In this document: piece by piece, positions 8,404 to 16,919 of the stretch
Layout of the letters: every line of letters begins with the position of its first letter
How positions within the stretch are numbered: the first letter of the stretch is position 1
Source: Bifidobacterium vespertilionis
GTDB lineage: Bacteria; Actinomycetota; Actinomycetes; Actinomycetales; Bifidobacteriaceae
Direction of reading: 5' to 3'
Assembly (NCBI RefSeq): GCF_008698145.1
Contig: NZ_RZNZ01000006.1
Span: 124,001-188,000 of the forward strand
Length of the DNA stretch: 64,000 nucleotides
Notes under the pieces: model-generated
What the model was told of the DNA's origin: nothing
The model's input: the letters and a program-made list of their open reading frames with translations, nothing else
The model's database searches: none
Translations under genes and position numbers: made by a program

Positions 8404-8479
8404 TGTACCCCCCGAAGGCCCTGTTTTCGGCGTGTCGCGAGACACATTCGCGCACAGAGGGGTGGTGTGGTCGAATGTG
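8404..8479 (-). promoter_or_regulatory. Tad-specific upstream element, copy 2
   Basis: Lies 61-136 bases upstream of tadZ. On the minus strand the order is CACATTCGACCACA (8479-8466), then an inverted CGAATGTG (8450-8443), then GCGACACGCCGAAAACA and a GGGGGG run (8413-8408). The GCGACACGCC block, the G-run and the CACATTCG word match the region upstream of the pilin gene at 3284-3326. Here the CACATTCG word occurs as an inverted pair about 15 bases apart, as expected for a dimeric regulator. Confidence 0.5.
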
Positions 8480-8653
8480 GGGCGCCGAGCAAATCGGGGC
8501 GGGAGCCGAGGTGCGGGCCAGGATCGCCTAAGCAGGATCGCCACATGAGACGCCACTTGAAACGCCACTTGAAACGAATGCCGGCAGAACGCCGGATGAT
8601 TCGGGCACACTCGATTGGCCGACGTCACGACGGGATCCGCTGGATCCAACAAG

Positions 8654-8874
8654 TGGATCTGCCGAAGCCACCCAGTTCGCAGTACAAACTGGCATATCAG
8701 ACTGGGCAGATCCAGTCATTCGATTTCCAAACTGGGCAAATCATGTCCGTTACGCGCCGAAATTGGGCCCCAGATGACCAGATCTGCCCAATTCGCAAAT
8801 GTCGCGTTCCGATCTGCCCAGTTTGCGCCATGTTGGCACCCAGTCGGGGGCGCGAACTGGGCGGATCCGGCCAT
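8654..8874. repeat. Family A inverted-repeat cluster, copy 1
   Basis: A cluster of the word GATCTGCCCAGTTTGC and its reverse complement, with small variations. Reverse-orientation words lie on the left (for example ACTGGGCAGATCC near 8702), forward words on the right (8790-8829), around a central block AATTGGGCCCCAGATGACC at about 8761. Not protein-coding in any convincing frame. Confidence 0.75.
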
Positions 8875-8887
8875 GTGCGCGGCCCTG

Positions 8888-9180
8888 CGCGGGACGGATG
8901 CGTCACGGGGTGCGGGCTGGGCGTCACCGGGAGCGAACTGCGTCACGCGGCGCGAGCGCACCCGGTGACGGGATCCGAAAACCGTTGCGGCACAAGGCCT
9001 CCCGGACGGCGTCACAGGGTGCGATCGCGCCGCGTGACGTCAATCGCGCCGCGTGACGCCCCGATCGCGCCCAGCGACGCCACGCTCGCACCGCGTGACG
9101 CCGCGACCGCCCCAGTGACGTCCGACCGCACCGCGTGACTCAAGTCGCGTCGCCCTCATCCGCACCGCGTGGGGCTCAAG
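8888..9180. repeat. Family C repeat cluster (GTCAC/GTGAC words), copy 1
   Basis: At least ten occurrences of CGTCACnnGGYGCG or its reverse complement, often spaced 15-20 bases apart and in tandem in the right half (for example GCGTGACGCC, GCGTGACGCCG). The words are joined as imperfect inverted repeats. No coding signal. Confidence 0.65.
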
Positions 9181-9590
9181 TCACACCGCCCCGTCTGTCT
9201 GGCGCATGTCCAGCGCCCGCTCATGGATCGCGATAGCCGAGGCGATCATCCGCCCGCGTCCCACGCATGTCCTCACCTGCATCGCGCCACCTGCGCCCGC
9301 ATCGCACCCGACCTGCGCCCGCAAAAGGACCGCGCTGTGCGATCGCACACGGCAGCGGATACGACACGCCGCTCCTCATCGGCCAATCCGCGCGCAATCG
9401 ACCACAGCCGCACAGTCGCATTGGCGTCAATCGTTATATGCGCACATAAAACGATTGTCATACGATCAAAAACCACCCAATCGCACATGAAGCGGACAAG
9501 GAACGCGACGATCCGCGACTGACTTGCACATATGGCGGAGGGCGAATAATCTACCAACTACAAGGACAACTTCACAGAGCAGACCCACAA
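9181..9590. other. Spacer without recognised content
   Basis: No gene, no convincing hairpin and none of the repeat families were seen here. GC content falls toward the right side. Open frames present are short and lack ribosome sites. Confidence 0.5.
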
Positions 9591-9639
9591 AGGTTATGGT
9601 CACGAGGACTGTTCCGTTGAGCGGGTATTGGATAGACTT

Positions 9640-9730
9640 ACCGTTACGACGAGGATGTTGTGCAGAGATTCTGCTCATGAAAAGGGTTCTTGCATAAGAG
9701 GGCTCCCCTATCCGGGAGTCCTCTTTTTTT
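9640..9730 (+). ncRNA. Possible small transcript ending in a strong terminator
   Basis: A compact AT-richer stretch with a perfect 5-bp hairpin (GCAGA gat TCTGC, at about 9662) followed by a terminator hairpin with a T-run at 9696-9730. No open reading frame with a ribosome site ends here, and the neighbouring gene upstream points away, so the terminator needs a transcript of its own. The 5' end is not defined. It could also be a leader peptide gene or an orphan terminator. Confidence 0.35.
9696..9730 (+). terminator. Rho-independent terminator
   Basis: Stem AAGAGG-G-CTCCC pairs with GGGAG-T-CCTCTT around a CCTATCC-type loop and is followed by seven T residues. The hairpin is nested in an outer TTGCATAA/TTATGCAA inverted repeat (9690-9739). 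Confidence 0.85.
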
Positions 9731-9776
9731 GTTATGCAAAGCGAGAAGCGGAAAGAGGAAAGAGGAAAGCCGTCGC

Positions 9777-10033
9777 ATCCGATCCGCTCACTTTGCACGT
9801 CATCGGGCACGGAATGAGCAAATCCAATGTCCTACAGCCCAAAATCGGCCACAGGACAGCGAATCTGCTCACTCTACATCGAGCCGGAACCAGAATGAGC
9901 GGATCCGATGGGTGACGCACTCGATGCGCACTCACTGTGACCAGCGCACGTCAATGCGCTCCCCGCACATCCGATCCGCCCATCAGTTTTGCTCATTCCG
10001 CATGGATTCCGATGCGCAATGAGCGGATCCGAT
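9777..10033. repeat. Family B inverted-repeat cluster, copy 1
   Basis: Words of the form GATCYGCTCAYTYTGC and the reverse complement TGAGCRGATCCGATG. Near 9816 a reverse word is followed by CCTACAGCCC and the centre AAAATCGGCCACAGGACAGC (9841-9860), then forward words. The same arrangement recurs at 45685-46142 and 56962-57552. Confidence 0.75.
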
Positions 10034-10088
10034 GATCGTCCTGGTCCTCGGGCTCCGCGATCCTCCGCCCAGCCCCGATCATCCAACC

Positions 10089-10285
10089 GCGATCTGCCCA
10101 GTTCATGGCGCAAACTGGGCAGATCGGGATCCCGGCCCAACAAACTGGGCAAATCCGGTCATCTGGACGTCGAATTGGGCCTCCAGATGGACAGATTTGC
10201 CCAGTTTGCGAAATCAGCGTTCCGATCTGCCCAGTTTGCACTGCCCAGTTTGCACTGCCCAGTTCCGGTCTGCCCAGTTCGTATG
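10089..10285. repeat. Family A inverted-repeat cluster, copy 2
   Basis: Contains a perfect 13-bp inverted repeat, GATCTGCCCAGTT (10091-10103) and AACTGGGCAGATC (10113-10125), then another reverse word, the centre AATTGGGCCTCCAGATGG at 10173, and several forward words (10194-10280). It ends about 120 bases upstream of ppk. Confidence 0.8.
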
Positions 10286-10401
10286 AGTATGAGCCCCAAA
10301 CCCACCCACCAAACCCGCCGCCAACCGGCCGTAAGTTAAATGATGTTGAATTCTGCCGGCCCTCTGCCGTGTCACAGCCCCGAACCCCTAAAGTAAGATG
10401 T

Positions 10402-12639
10402 ATGGCCCAAATATTCGATGCACCCTCCAAGGCGATTCTGCGATCCCAGATCGCGGAGCACATCGCCGAAACCGATAAAACCGACAAGCGCGAGTCGGAC
10501 GCGGCCGAGCAGCCGCTGCCCGACAACCGCTTCTTCGACCGCGAGCTGAGCTGGCTGCTGTTCAACAAGCGCGTGCTGGAGCTCGCCGAGGACGAGACCC
10601 TGCCCACGCTGGAGCGCGCGAGCTTCGCCGCCATCTTCGCCAGCAACCTTGACGAGTTCTTCATGGTCCGCGTCGCCGGCCTCAAGCGCCGCATCGACAC
10701 CGGCATCGCCGTGCCCTCCGCCGCCGGCCTGAGCCCGCGCCAGGAGCTGCGCGCGATCAGCGAGCAGGCCCATCGCCTGCAGGACGAGCACGCCCACTAC
10801 GTGATCGACCACATCCTTCCGGACCTCGCCAAGGAGAACGTCGTCCTCCTGAGCTGGGACAAGCTCACCGGCCCCGAGCAGGAGCGCCTGTCGCGCTACT
10901 ACCGCCAGCAGGTCTTCCCCGTGCTCACCCCGCTCGCCGTGGACCCGGCCCACCCGTTCCCGTACATCTCCGGCAACTCGCTGAACCTGGCCGTGATCGT
11001 GGAGAACCCCACCTCCGGCAAGTCGCACTTCGCCCGCGTCAAGATCCCCGGAAACCTCAACCGTCTGGTGCCGGTGGACGATCTGACGGATGAGGAGAGC
11101 CGCGAGGAGCGCTATGGCTTCATCACCATGGAGAACCTCATCATCGCGCACCTCGAATCCCTGTTCCCGGGCATGATCATCAAGGAGGCCCGCTCCTTCC
11201 GCGTCACCCGCAACGAGGACATCGACGTGGAGGAGGATGACGCCGAGAACCTGCTCAACGCCATGGAGAAGGAGCTGCTGCGCCGTCGCTTCGGACCGCC
11301 GATCCGTCTGGAGATCTCGGACAACGCGAGCCCGTTCCTCTCCCAGCTGCTGGCCGACCAGCTCGGCGTGACCGCAGACGAGGTCTACCGTCTGCCCGCC
11401 CCGCTCGACTTCACCGTGCTGTTCGAGCTCGGCGGCATCGACCGTCCGGACCTCAAGTACCGCCCGTTCATCCCGACCACGAACCGCCAGATCGCCGAGG
11501 TCGAGTCGAGCCGTGCGCAGGACATCTTCGCCGCCATCCGCGAGCACGACATCCTGCTGCACCACCCCTACGACTCCTTCTCCACCTCCGTGCAGGCGTT
11601 CCTGGCGCAGGCCGCGGCCGACCCGAACGTGCTGGCCATCAAGCAGACCCTGTACCGCACCAGCTCCAACTCCCCGATCGTGGACGCGCTGATCGACGCC
11701 GCCCACGCCGGCAAGCAGGTGCTGGCCCTGGTGGAGATCAAGGCCCGCTTCGACGAGGACGCCAACATCGCCTGGGCCCGCAAGCTCGAGCGCGCCGGCG
11801 TGCACGTGGTCTACGGCATCGTGGGCCTCAAGACCCACTGCAAGCTCATCGAGGTGGTTCGTCAGGAGGCGGACGGCCTTCGCCGCTACTGCCACGTGGG
11901 CACGGGCAACTACAACCCGAAGACCGCCCGCATCTACACCGATCTGGGTCTGCTGACCTGCGATCCGGTGGTGGGCCAGGATCTGACCCGTCTGTTCAAC
12001 CAGCTGTCCGGCTACGCGCCGAAGTCCAGCTTCCACCGTCTGCTGGTCGCCCCGCGCACCATCCGCACTGGCCTGATCGCCCGCATCCGCCGCGAGGAGG
12101 ATGCCGCGAAGGCCGGCAAGGAGGCCTGGATCAAGATCAAGGTCAACTCCCTGGTGGACGAGAAGACGATCGACGCCCTGTACCGCGCCAGCCAGGCCGG
12201 CGTGAAGATCGACGTGGTGGAGCGCGGCATCTGCGCCCTGAAGCCCGGCGTTCCCGGCCTGTCCGAGAACATCCGCGTGCGTTCGATCCTGGGCCGCTTC
12301 CTGGAGCACGCCCGCATCTACGCCTTCTGCAACTCCAACGGCCCGCAGATCGGCGAAGGCCCGATCTCCGGCCCCGAGGTGTGGATCGGCTCCGCGGACC
12401 TCATGCACCGCAACCTCGACCGTCGTGTGGAGGCGCTGGTGCGCGTGAGCGATCCGGAGCAGGTGGACGAGCTGATCAAGTACGTGGATCTGCAGATGGC
12501 GGACACCACGAGCTCCTGGCACATGCAGCCGGACGGCACCTACGTGCGCCACTCCACGGACGAGGAGGGCCACCCGCTGGTCGACGCGCAGGACTACCTG
12601 ATCCGCAAGCACACGCGCGGTCCGCGCAGCAACCACTGA
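10402..12639 (+). CDS. ppk: Polyphosphate kinase
   Basis: A 745-residue PPK1 that makes inorganic polyphosphate from ATP and can run in reverse. It opens [20 protein letters not shown], then the N-domain motif [20 protein letters not shown] and [19 protein letters not shown]. The catalytic phospholipase-D-like domains include the phospho-histidine region [20 protein letters not shown] and KTHCKLIEV; the C-terminal part has the conserved [14 protein letters not shown]. Length is normal for PPK1 (about 690-745). The ATG at 10402 is preferred because upstream codons fall in family A repeats; only a weak AAGTAAG precedes it. Codon usage is strongly C/G-biased with many preferred codons, suggesting high expression. 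A MutT1-like gene follows, which fits phosphate and nucleotide metabolism. Confidence 0.97.
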   Translation: MAQIFDAPSKAILRSQIAEHIAETDKTDKRESDAAEQPLPDNRFFDRELSWLLFNKRVLELAEDETLPTLERASFAAIFASNLDEFFMVRVAGLKRRIDTGIAVPSAAGLSPRQELRAISEQAHRLQDEHAHYVIDHILPDLAKENVVLLSWDKLTGPEQERLSRYYRQQVFPVLTPLAVDPAHPFPYISGNSLNLAVIVENPTSGKSHFARVKIPGNLNRLVPVDDLTDEESREERYGFITMENLIIAHLESLFPGMIIKEARSFRVTRNEDIDVEEDDAENLLNAMEKELLRRRFGPPIRLEISDNASPFLSQLLADQLGVTADEVYRLPAPLDFTVLFELGGIDRPDLKYRPFIPTTNRQIAEVESSRAQDIFAAIREHDILLHHPYDSFSTSVQAFLAQAAADPNVLAIKQTLYRTSSNSPIVDALIDAAHAGKQVLALVEIKARFDEDANIAWARKLERAGVHVVYGIVGLKTHCKLIEVVRQEADGLRRYCHVGTGNYNPKTARIYTDLGLLTCDPVVGQDLTRLFNQLSGYAPKSSFHRLLVAPRTIRTGLIARIRREEDAAKAGKEAWIKIKVNSLVDEKTIDALYRASQAGVKIDVVERGICALKPGVPGLSENIRVRSILGRFLEHARIYAFCNSNGPQIGEGPISGPEVWIGSADLMHRNLDRRVEALVRVSDPEQVDELIKYVDLQMADTTSSWHMQPDGTYVRHSTDEEGHPLVDAQDYLIRKHTRGPRSNH

Positions 12640-12644
12640 TCCGA

Positions 12645-12722
12645 CAGCGGATGCGTTCACGCCCACGTGGTCCCGTGGCTCAGCACGCACGGGCAAACCA
12701 CGGCATGTGAACGCATCCGCTG
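12645..12722. repeat. Long inverted repeat after ppk
   Basis: Perfect 16-bp arms (12645-12660, CAGCGGATGCGTTCAC, and 12707-12722) enclose a 46-base loop that itself contains CCGTGG/CCACGG pairing. No T-run follows on either strand, so it is not a classical terminator; it may stabilise the ppk 3' end. Confidence 0.7.
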
Positions 12723-12753
12723 AAAAAGCGCGTATCATCGGAAATACGTCAGC

Positions 12754-12790
12754 CTAAAGGCCGATGCCCGCAATGGGTATCGGCCTTTAG
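12754..12790. terminator. Hairpin between ppk and the Nudix gene
   Basis: CTAAAGGCCGATGCCC pairs with GGGTATCGGCCTTTAG around a 5-base loop, 16 bp with one G-T. It lies about 80 bases upstream of the next gene. There is no clear T-run on either strand; a terminator or attenuator role is likely but unproven. Confidence 0.5.
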
Positions 12791-12868
12791 CGTACTTTGG
12801 GGCGAGGGGCAAAAACAACGTTGCTTTTCGTATAACCACGTATGTGATGAAGTAGCTGAAAGGATGAT

Positions 12869-13960
12869 ATGGCGCTGGTAGTAGAGGCGGCAGGGGGCAT
12901 ACTCTACCGATGGCGGGGGGATTTCCGCGGCTGGACGAAATTCGTCGATCATGATCAGACACCCGAGGGGGCATCTCCCCATGCGGTGCTGGATGAGATC
13001 GAGGTGTGCGTGGTGCACCGGCCGCGCTACGACGACTGGACATGGCCCAAGGGCAGAGTCGATCCAAACGAGACGCCGCTGCACGCGGCCGTGCGCGAGA
13101 TCGGCGAGGAAACCGGTATGAACGTGGAGCTGGGCGCATACATCGGCGAGGTCGAATACGCGCTGGAGGACGAGGGCCGCAACGCCCGCCACGGCAAGGC
13201 CGCGAAACGGCTCGACACCAAGCACGTGCGCTACTGGATGGCCACGCCTCTGGACGACGAGGCCAAGCAGCGTCTGCGCACCGCATTCGGTCCCATCCGG
13301 CTCGCCGATCGCGAGGAGATCGACAGCGTGGTGTGGCTGCCCGTCTTCCGTGCGCGCCGCATCCTCACCCATCCGCTCGACCGTGACGTCCTCGACCAGT
13401 TCGTGGATCGCGTGGAGGAGGGCGCCGCATTCGCCCGCACGGTTCTGCTAGTCCGGCATGCCAAGGCCGAGGCCCGGAAGACCTGGAACGGCACCGACGC
13501 CGATCGTCCGATCACGCCACGCGGCGCGGCCGCCGCCTATGCGCTGGGACGCGAGCTCGCCTGCTACAACCCATCGCGGTTGGTCTCTTCGCCGTGGCGC
13601 CGCTGCCAAGAAACGCTCAAGATCCTCTCCTGGCAGACCGGCATGCCGCTGGAGAATGCCGATCCCCTGACTGAGGACGCCTTCGCCGCGGATCCGGACG
13701 CCGCCTGGGAGTGCTTTCTGGATCAGATCAAGCGCACCGTCGCCGACGGCCGCAACACGGCGATCTGCATGCACCGGCCGGTGATCGGCGGCATTTTCGC
13801 CCATCTGCGTACAATATGTGCCACGAAGGCCCTGGCCAAACGACTCATCTCCTCAACGCCGTACATGCCCACCGGCACCGCCATCATGTTCAGCGTCGTC
13901 GATGGGAAGGATGGCCCCGTAATCATCAACATTCAGAAAGTGACGCCGATTGTCTACTAG
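12869..13960 (+). CDS. MutT1-like Nudix hydrolase fused to a histidine phosphatase
   Basis: A 363-residue two-domain protein. The Nudix domain (about 1-160) carries the box from Gly62 to about residue 84, including REIGEETG. The C-terminal domain (about 190-363) is a histidine-phosphatase/SixA-like fold with LLVRHAKAE and RLVSSPWRRCQETL. This is the layout of mycobacterial MutT1, which hydrolyses 8-oxo-dGTP and diadenosine polyphosphates; the substrate here is inferred. ATG 12869 has GAAAGGATG upstream. A GICMH-type second His motif is seen as TAICMHRPVIGG. The stop overlaps the next gene's TTG start. Probable role: nucleotide-pool cleaning. Confidence 0.87.
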   Translation: MALVVEAAGGILYRWRGDFRGWTKFVDHDQTPEGASPHAVLDEIEVCVVHRPRYDDWTWPKGRVDPNETPLHAAVREIGEETGMNVELGAYIGEVEYALEDEGRNARHGKAAKRLDTKHVRYWMATPLDDEAKQRLRTAFGPIRLADREEIDSVVWLPVFRARRILTHPLDRDVLDQFVDRVEEGAAFARTVLLVRHAKAEARKTWNGTDADRPITPRGAAAAYALGRELACYNPSRLVSSPWRRCQETLKILSWQTGMPLENADPLTEDAFAADPDAAWECFLDQIKRTVADGRNTAICMHRPVIGGIFAHLRTICATKALAKRLISSTPYMPTGTAIMFSVVDGKDGPVIINIQKVTPIVY

Positions 13961-14666
13961 TTCCTCAGGTTCCGTGCACGCCGCGGGGTCGGGGTTCGCG
14001 CCCGCGCGTCTGGGCGCATCCCGTCCCGCACGACCCGCTCAACTCGACCCGGCGCTGGTCAACCAGATCGCCGGCGGGGTCGACCCCGAACAGCTCAGCG
14101 ATCTGGCCCATTCCACCGCGGCCTCGCTGCTCGATCGCGTGCACCACACCGAGGATCCCGAGGTGGTGCGCCGCGTGCTCACCCTGGTGGATATGGAGGG
14201 CGTGGATCTGGTGGCCGAACTGTGGAGCCACGCCGAGCCCGATTCGCTGCCCGGCATCCTGTGGCGCCTGTACATGCTGCGCACGTGGATGACCCGCGAC
14301 CGCGAATCGATCTCCCGCCTGTGGCGCATGGGCGAGCCGGTGGCCACCGCGGCCTCCGCCATCGCCGGCGTCGATCAAGCGCCCACCGAGGACGACATCG
14401 CACGCACCGCCGATTCGATCCTCTCCGGCGCGTTCACCGGCGACTTCGCGGTGGCGCTGGAGCGCGCAAGTGCGTTCTGCGACGTGATCGTGGCCGGGAT
14501 CGCCGCCGAGGCCAAGCGCCGCAACGCCTATCTGGAGCACCGCACCGACGGCCATGCGCAGCGCGCCGCCATCGCCCGCATGCTCCACCACGCCGCCTCG
14601 CTGCGCCAGAGTGCCGAGGACTTCCGCCACGGGGCCATCCTGTGGAGGCGCGGCAAACTCGAATAG
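13950..14666 (+). CDS. Conserved hypothetical protein, overlaps the Nudix gene
   Basis: A 238-residue protein that I do not recognise. It is rich in Ala and Arg, mainly helical, with no signal peptide or membrane segment and no catalytic motif I can name. The first ~35 residues are low-complexity (Ser/Gly/Ala/Pro); the rest contains regular amphipathic helices such as DPEVVRRVLTLVDMEGVDLV and LWRLYMLRTWMTRDRESISR. The proposed TTG start at 13950 overlaps the preceding stop by 11 bases; GTG at 13974 is an alternative. Codon use is normal for the window, so it is probably real. The overlap indicates co-translation with the Nudix/phosphatase protein. Confidence 0.65.
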   Translation: MSTSSSGSVHAAGSGFAPARLGASRPARPAQLDPALVNQIAGGVDPEQLSDLAHSTAASLLDRVHHTEDPEVVRRVLTLVDMEGVDLVAELWSHAEPDSLPGILWRLYMLRTWMTRDRESISRLWRMGEPVATAASAIAGVDQAPTEDDIARTADSILSGAFTGDFAVALERASAFCDVIVAGIAAEAKRRNAYLEHRTDGHAQRAAIARMLHHAASLRQSAEDFRHGAILWRRGKLE

Positions 14667-14767
14667 CACGGCGGGGCGATGCGGCTCGCCGATTCGCGCA
14701 TCCGGGCGTCATGCCGTACACTATGAGGGCGCGTCGGGCCGTGCTTAAGCCCCGGGCTCCATTTTTT

Positions 14768-14803
14768 GCCGCTGCGAGCGGCCTTTGCGCCGACAGGCGC
14801 TTT
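14768..14803 (+). terminator. Two small tandem hairpins upstream of upp
   Basis: GCCGCT gcg AGCGGC then GCGCC gaca GGCGC, each followed by a short T-containing stretch. They could end the preceding operon or act as an upp leader. Weak evidence. Confidence 0.35.
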
Positions 14804-14849
14804 CACGGTTCGGCGCGTTTCAACCTCATTCGTGGCTTACTCTTGAAGT

Positions 14850-15491
14850 ATGGAACTTCATGTACTGAATCACCCGCTTGTTGAGCACAAGCTCACCGTT
14901 CTGCGCGACAAGAACACCCCGTCCAGCACCTTCCGCGAGCTCGTCTCCGAACTCGTCATGCTCGAGGCCTACGAGGCCACCCGCAACCTGTCCGTCGTGG
15001 CCAAGCCCATCGAAACCCCCGTGGCCCCCATGACCGGCAAGAAGCTGGCCGAGCCCCGTCCGATCATCGTCCCCGTCCTGCGCGCCGGCTTGGGCATGCT
15101 CGACGGCATGACCCGCCTCATCCCCACCGCCGAAGTCGGCTTCCTCGGCATGAAGCGCGACGAGGAGCATCCCACCCAGCAGATCACCTACGCCAACCGT
15201 CTGCCCGACGACCTCTCTGGCCGCCAGTGCTTCCTCATCGACCCAATGCTCGCCACCGGCGGCACTCTGGTCGCCGCCACCCACTATCTGGCCGATCGTG
15301 GCGCCAAGGACGTCACCGCCATCAACATCATCGCCGCCCCCGAAGGCATCAAGTATGTTGAGGAGCACATCGACCCCTCCATCGACTTCAAGGTCGTCGT
15401 CTGCGCCGTCGACGAGCGCCTGAACGACAAGTGCTACATCGTGCCGGGACTGGGCGACGCCGGCGATCGCCTCTATGGCGTCGTCGACTAA
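14850..15491 (+). CDS. upp: Uracil phosphoribosyltransferase
   Basis: A 213-residue enzyme converting uracil and PRPP to UMP in pyrimidine salvage. The family signature [14 protein letters not shown] (PRPP binding) is intact, as are [12 protein letters not shown] and the C-terminal uracil-binding region [15 protein letters not shown]. Length is typical (about 208-213). No ribosome site precedes the ATG; instead a TACTCT hexamer sits six bases upstream, so the mRNA may be leaderless. It is monocistronic: a GGACAGCCC hairpin follows and the next gene is convergent. Salvage function fits the nucleoside hydrolase/ribokinase pair at 36-38 kb. Confidence 0.97.
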   Translation: MELHVLNHPLVEHKLTVLRDKNTPSSTFRELVSELVMLEAYEATRNLSVVAKPIETPVAPMTGKKLAEPRPIIVPVLRAGLGMLDGMTRLIPTAEVGFLGMKRDEEHPTQQITYANRLPDDLSGRQCFLIDPMLATGGTLVAATHYLADRGAKDVTAINIIAAPEGIKYVEEHIDPSIDFKVVVCAVDERLNDKCYIVPGLGDAGDRLYGVVD

Positions 15492-15520
15492 CGGAGCGTC
15501 CCCTGCGCTGAGCCGTCAAG

Positions 15521-15543
15521 CGGACAGCCCGGCGGGCTGTCCG
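15521..15543. repeat. CGGACAGCCC hairpin (also at 52373)
   Basis: CGGACAGCCC ggc GGGCTGTCCG, a 10-bp perfect stem without a T-run, just after upp. A nearly identical hairpin, also next to an ACGGCTCA-like word, occurs at 52373-52395, and a CGGAAAGCCC version at 62532-62554. Confidence 0.6.
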
Positions 15544-15600
15544 TAGACGAACACGTTGGTCGATTCCGCCGCCTTGATTTTGGCAGTGCGCATGGTCATT

Positions 15601-15668
15601 GCTGCGTAAAGGTTAAGGATCCTTCGCTGCGCTCAGGATGACCGGGGACGCGACTCAGGATGACGCAA
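15601..15668. repeat. Family G repeat (AAGGATCCTT...CAGGATGAC), copy 1
   Basis: A short unit reading AAGGATCCTTCGCTGCGCTC followed by AGGATGAC, closely similar to units at 44047-44262 and 51948-52218. Non-coding. Confidence 0.6.
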
Positions 15669-15671
15669 TGA

Positions 15672-15701
15672 AAATGGGGCTGCACTCGAAAGTGCAGCCC
15701 C
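15672..15701 (-). terminator. Rho-independent terminator of the glpQ-like gene
   Basis: GGGGCTGCACT ttcg AGTGCAGCCCC on the minus strand, 11-bp perfect stem with a UUCG-type tetraloop, followed by ATTTTCATT. It lies 42 bases downstream of the glycerophosphodiesterase stop. Confidence 0.85.
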
Positions 15702-15742
15702 AATCAGTTCCAGCGCCTGTTCAGTAGCGCCTCAATAGCGCC

Positions 15743-16762
15743 TCAGTAGCGCGAGGGGACGAACGCCTCGAAGATGAAGCGGTCGAAGTGCGGCGCGGAC
15801 TCCTCCAGCTCGGCGGAGGAGCGCACAGTCCAGGAGACCGTGGTGGCGCCCATCGTGCGGGCCAGACGCACCTGCGGGGAGTCGCCGCCATGCCAGTCGT
15901 AGGCGATGAAATCGGGGCGGGACAGCCAATCGAAGGCCAGCAGGCCGGCCAGCCACTCGGTGGCGGCCTTCTTGTCCGTGCCGAAGGAGGCGGCGTCCGC
16001 GAGCTGGCCGCGGTTGACCTCCGGACGGTTCTGCTTGTACCAGTTCACCGCGCCCGGATGGAACGATTCGATCACGTACGGGCCATCGTAGGCACGCAGC
16101 AGGGCGTCGCCCTTCTCCATGAGCTCGTCGTCGCGGTCGGACCAGTCGAAGCCGTTGAACTTGTATTCCACGATCAGCGGCACATGGCCCCTGACCTCCT
16201 TGAGCACGTCGGAGAACAGCGGGACGTGCTGGTAGTAGCCATCCGGCGCGGAGGCGGCCGCGGCGTCCAGCGGCTTGGCCACCGCATCGCCGGGCTTGGC
16301 GGGGGCGGGGAACAGCGGGATCCGCGTGAGCTCGTCGTACGTGAGGTCCGCGATGCGGCGGGGATCGCCGGCCACGCGCTCCAGATCGGCGTCATGCACC
16401 ACCACGACCTGACCATCGGCCGTCAGCTGCAGGTCCAGCTCGATGCCGTAGCCGGCCTCGCGCGCGGCGGCGAAGGAGGCCAGCGAGTTCTCGGGGGCGA
16501 TGGAACCGGCGAAATCGGCGCTGCCGTAGCCGGCCTTCACCGCCATCTTGCGGGCGAGGGCCACGTAGTCGCCGCTCTCCTGCTCATAGCCGGCGACCAG
16601 GCCGGAGCCTGCGTCGTGCAGGCCGCGGTGGGCGTAGGGCACATCGAGGATGCCCGGCACGTTGTGCCTCGACTTGTCGAATCCCGGACGCGGGGCGATC
16701 GCCAGCACGCCGGCACCGGCGGCGACGGCGCCCGCCGCCAACAGCTTCTTGCCAAAACCCAT
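15743..16762 (-). CDS. Glycerophosphodiester phosphodiesterase
   Basis: A 339-residue GDPD-family enzyme, releasing glycerol-3-phosphate and an alcohol from glycerophosphodiesters. Catalytic elements: AHRGLHDAG at about 44-52 (His-Arg), APENSLASF (Glu), GIELDLQLTADGQVVVVHDA (metal Glu/Asp and the second His). An N-terminal hydrophobic segment KKLLAAGAVAAGAGVLAIA without Cys suggests a membrane anchor or signal peptide. The ATG at 16760-16762 has AAGGAGG nine bases upstream. Monocistronic, with a good terminator downstream; independent of gluBCD, which is transcribed in the same direction from further upstream. Confidence 0.92.
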   Translation of the reverse strand: MGFGKKLLAAGAVAAGAGVLAIAPRPGFDKSRHNVPGILDVPYAHRGLHDAGSGLVAGYEQESGDYVALARKMAVKAGYGSADFAGSIAPENSLASFAAAREAGYGIELDLQLTADGQVVVVHDADLERVAGDPRRIADLTYDELTRIPLFPAPAKPGDAVAKPLDAAAASAPDGYYQHVPLFSDVLKEVRGHVPLIVEYKFNGFDWSDRDDELMEKGDALLRAYDGPYVIESFHPGAVNWYKQNRPEVNRGQLADAASFGTDKKAATEWLAGLLAFDWLSRPDFIAYDWHGGDSPQVRLARTMGATTVSWTVRSSAELEESAPHFDRFIFEAFVPSRY

Positions 16763-16919
16763 GGTGGGCCTCCTTGGAAGACTTTGGTGCGACGGGATGA
16801 TCCGCCGCAGTCATACACACCAAACTAGCACCCGCGTTGCCCCGGACGGCGGATAACCCGGCCGTCCGGGCGCGCAAACGGGCGCACGAACGGGCGCGCA
16901 GCCGGACACGCAAACGCGA

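Noticed and set aside
9640..9730. tmRNA, 4.5S RNA or 6S RNA
   Set aside because: None of the conserved elements (for example the GGTGCTG...GGAAG core of SRP RNA or a tRNA-like tmRNA end) is visible.
8654..10285. Transposon or insertion-sequence ends
   Set aside because: No transposase remnant, no flanking target duplications; words are too numerous and too short.
10372..12738. Long minus-strand open frame opposite ppk
   Set aside because: It is the antisense shadow of a strongly codon-biased gene: low-complexity His/Val/Leu/Glu composition, no ribosome site and no domain.
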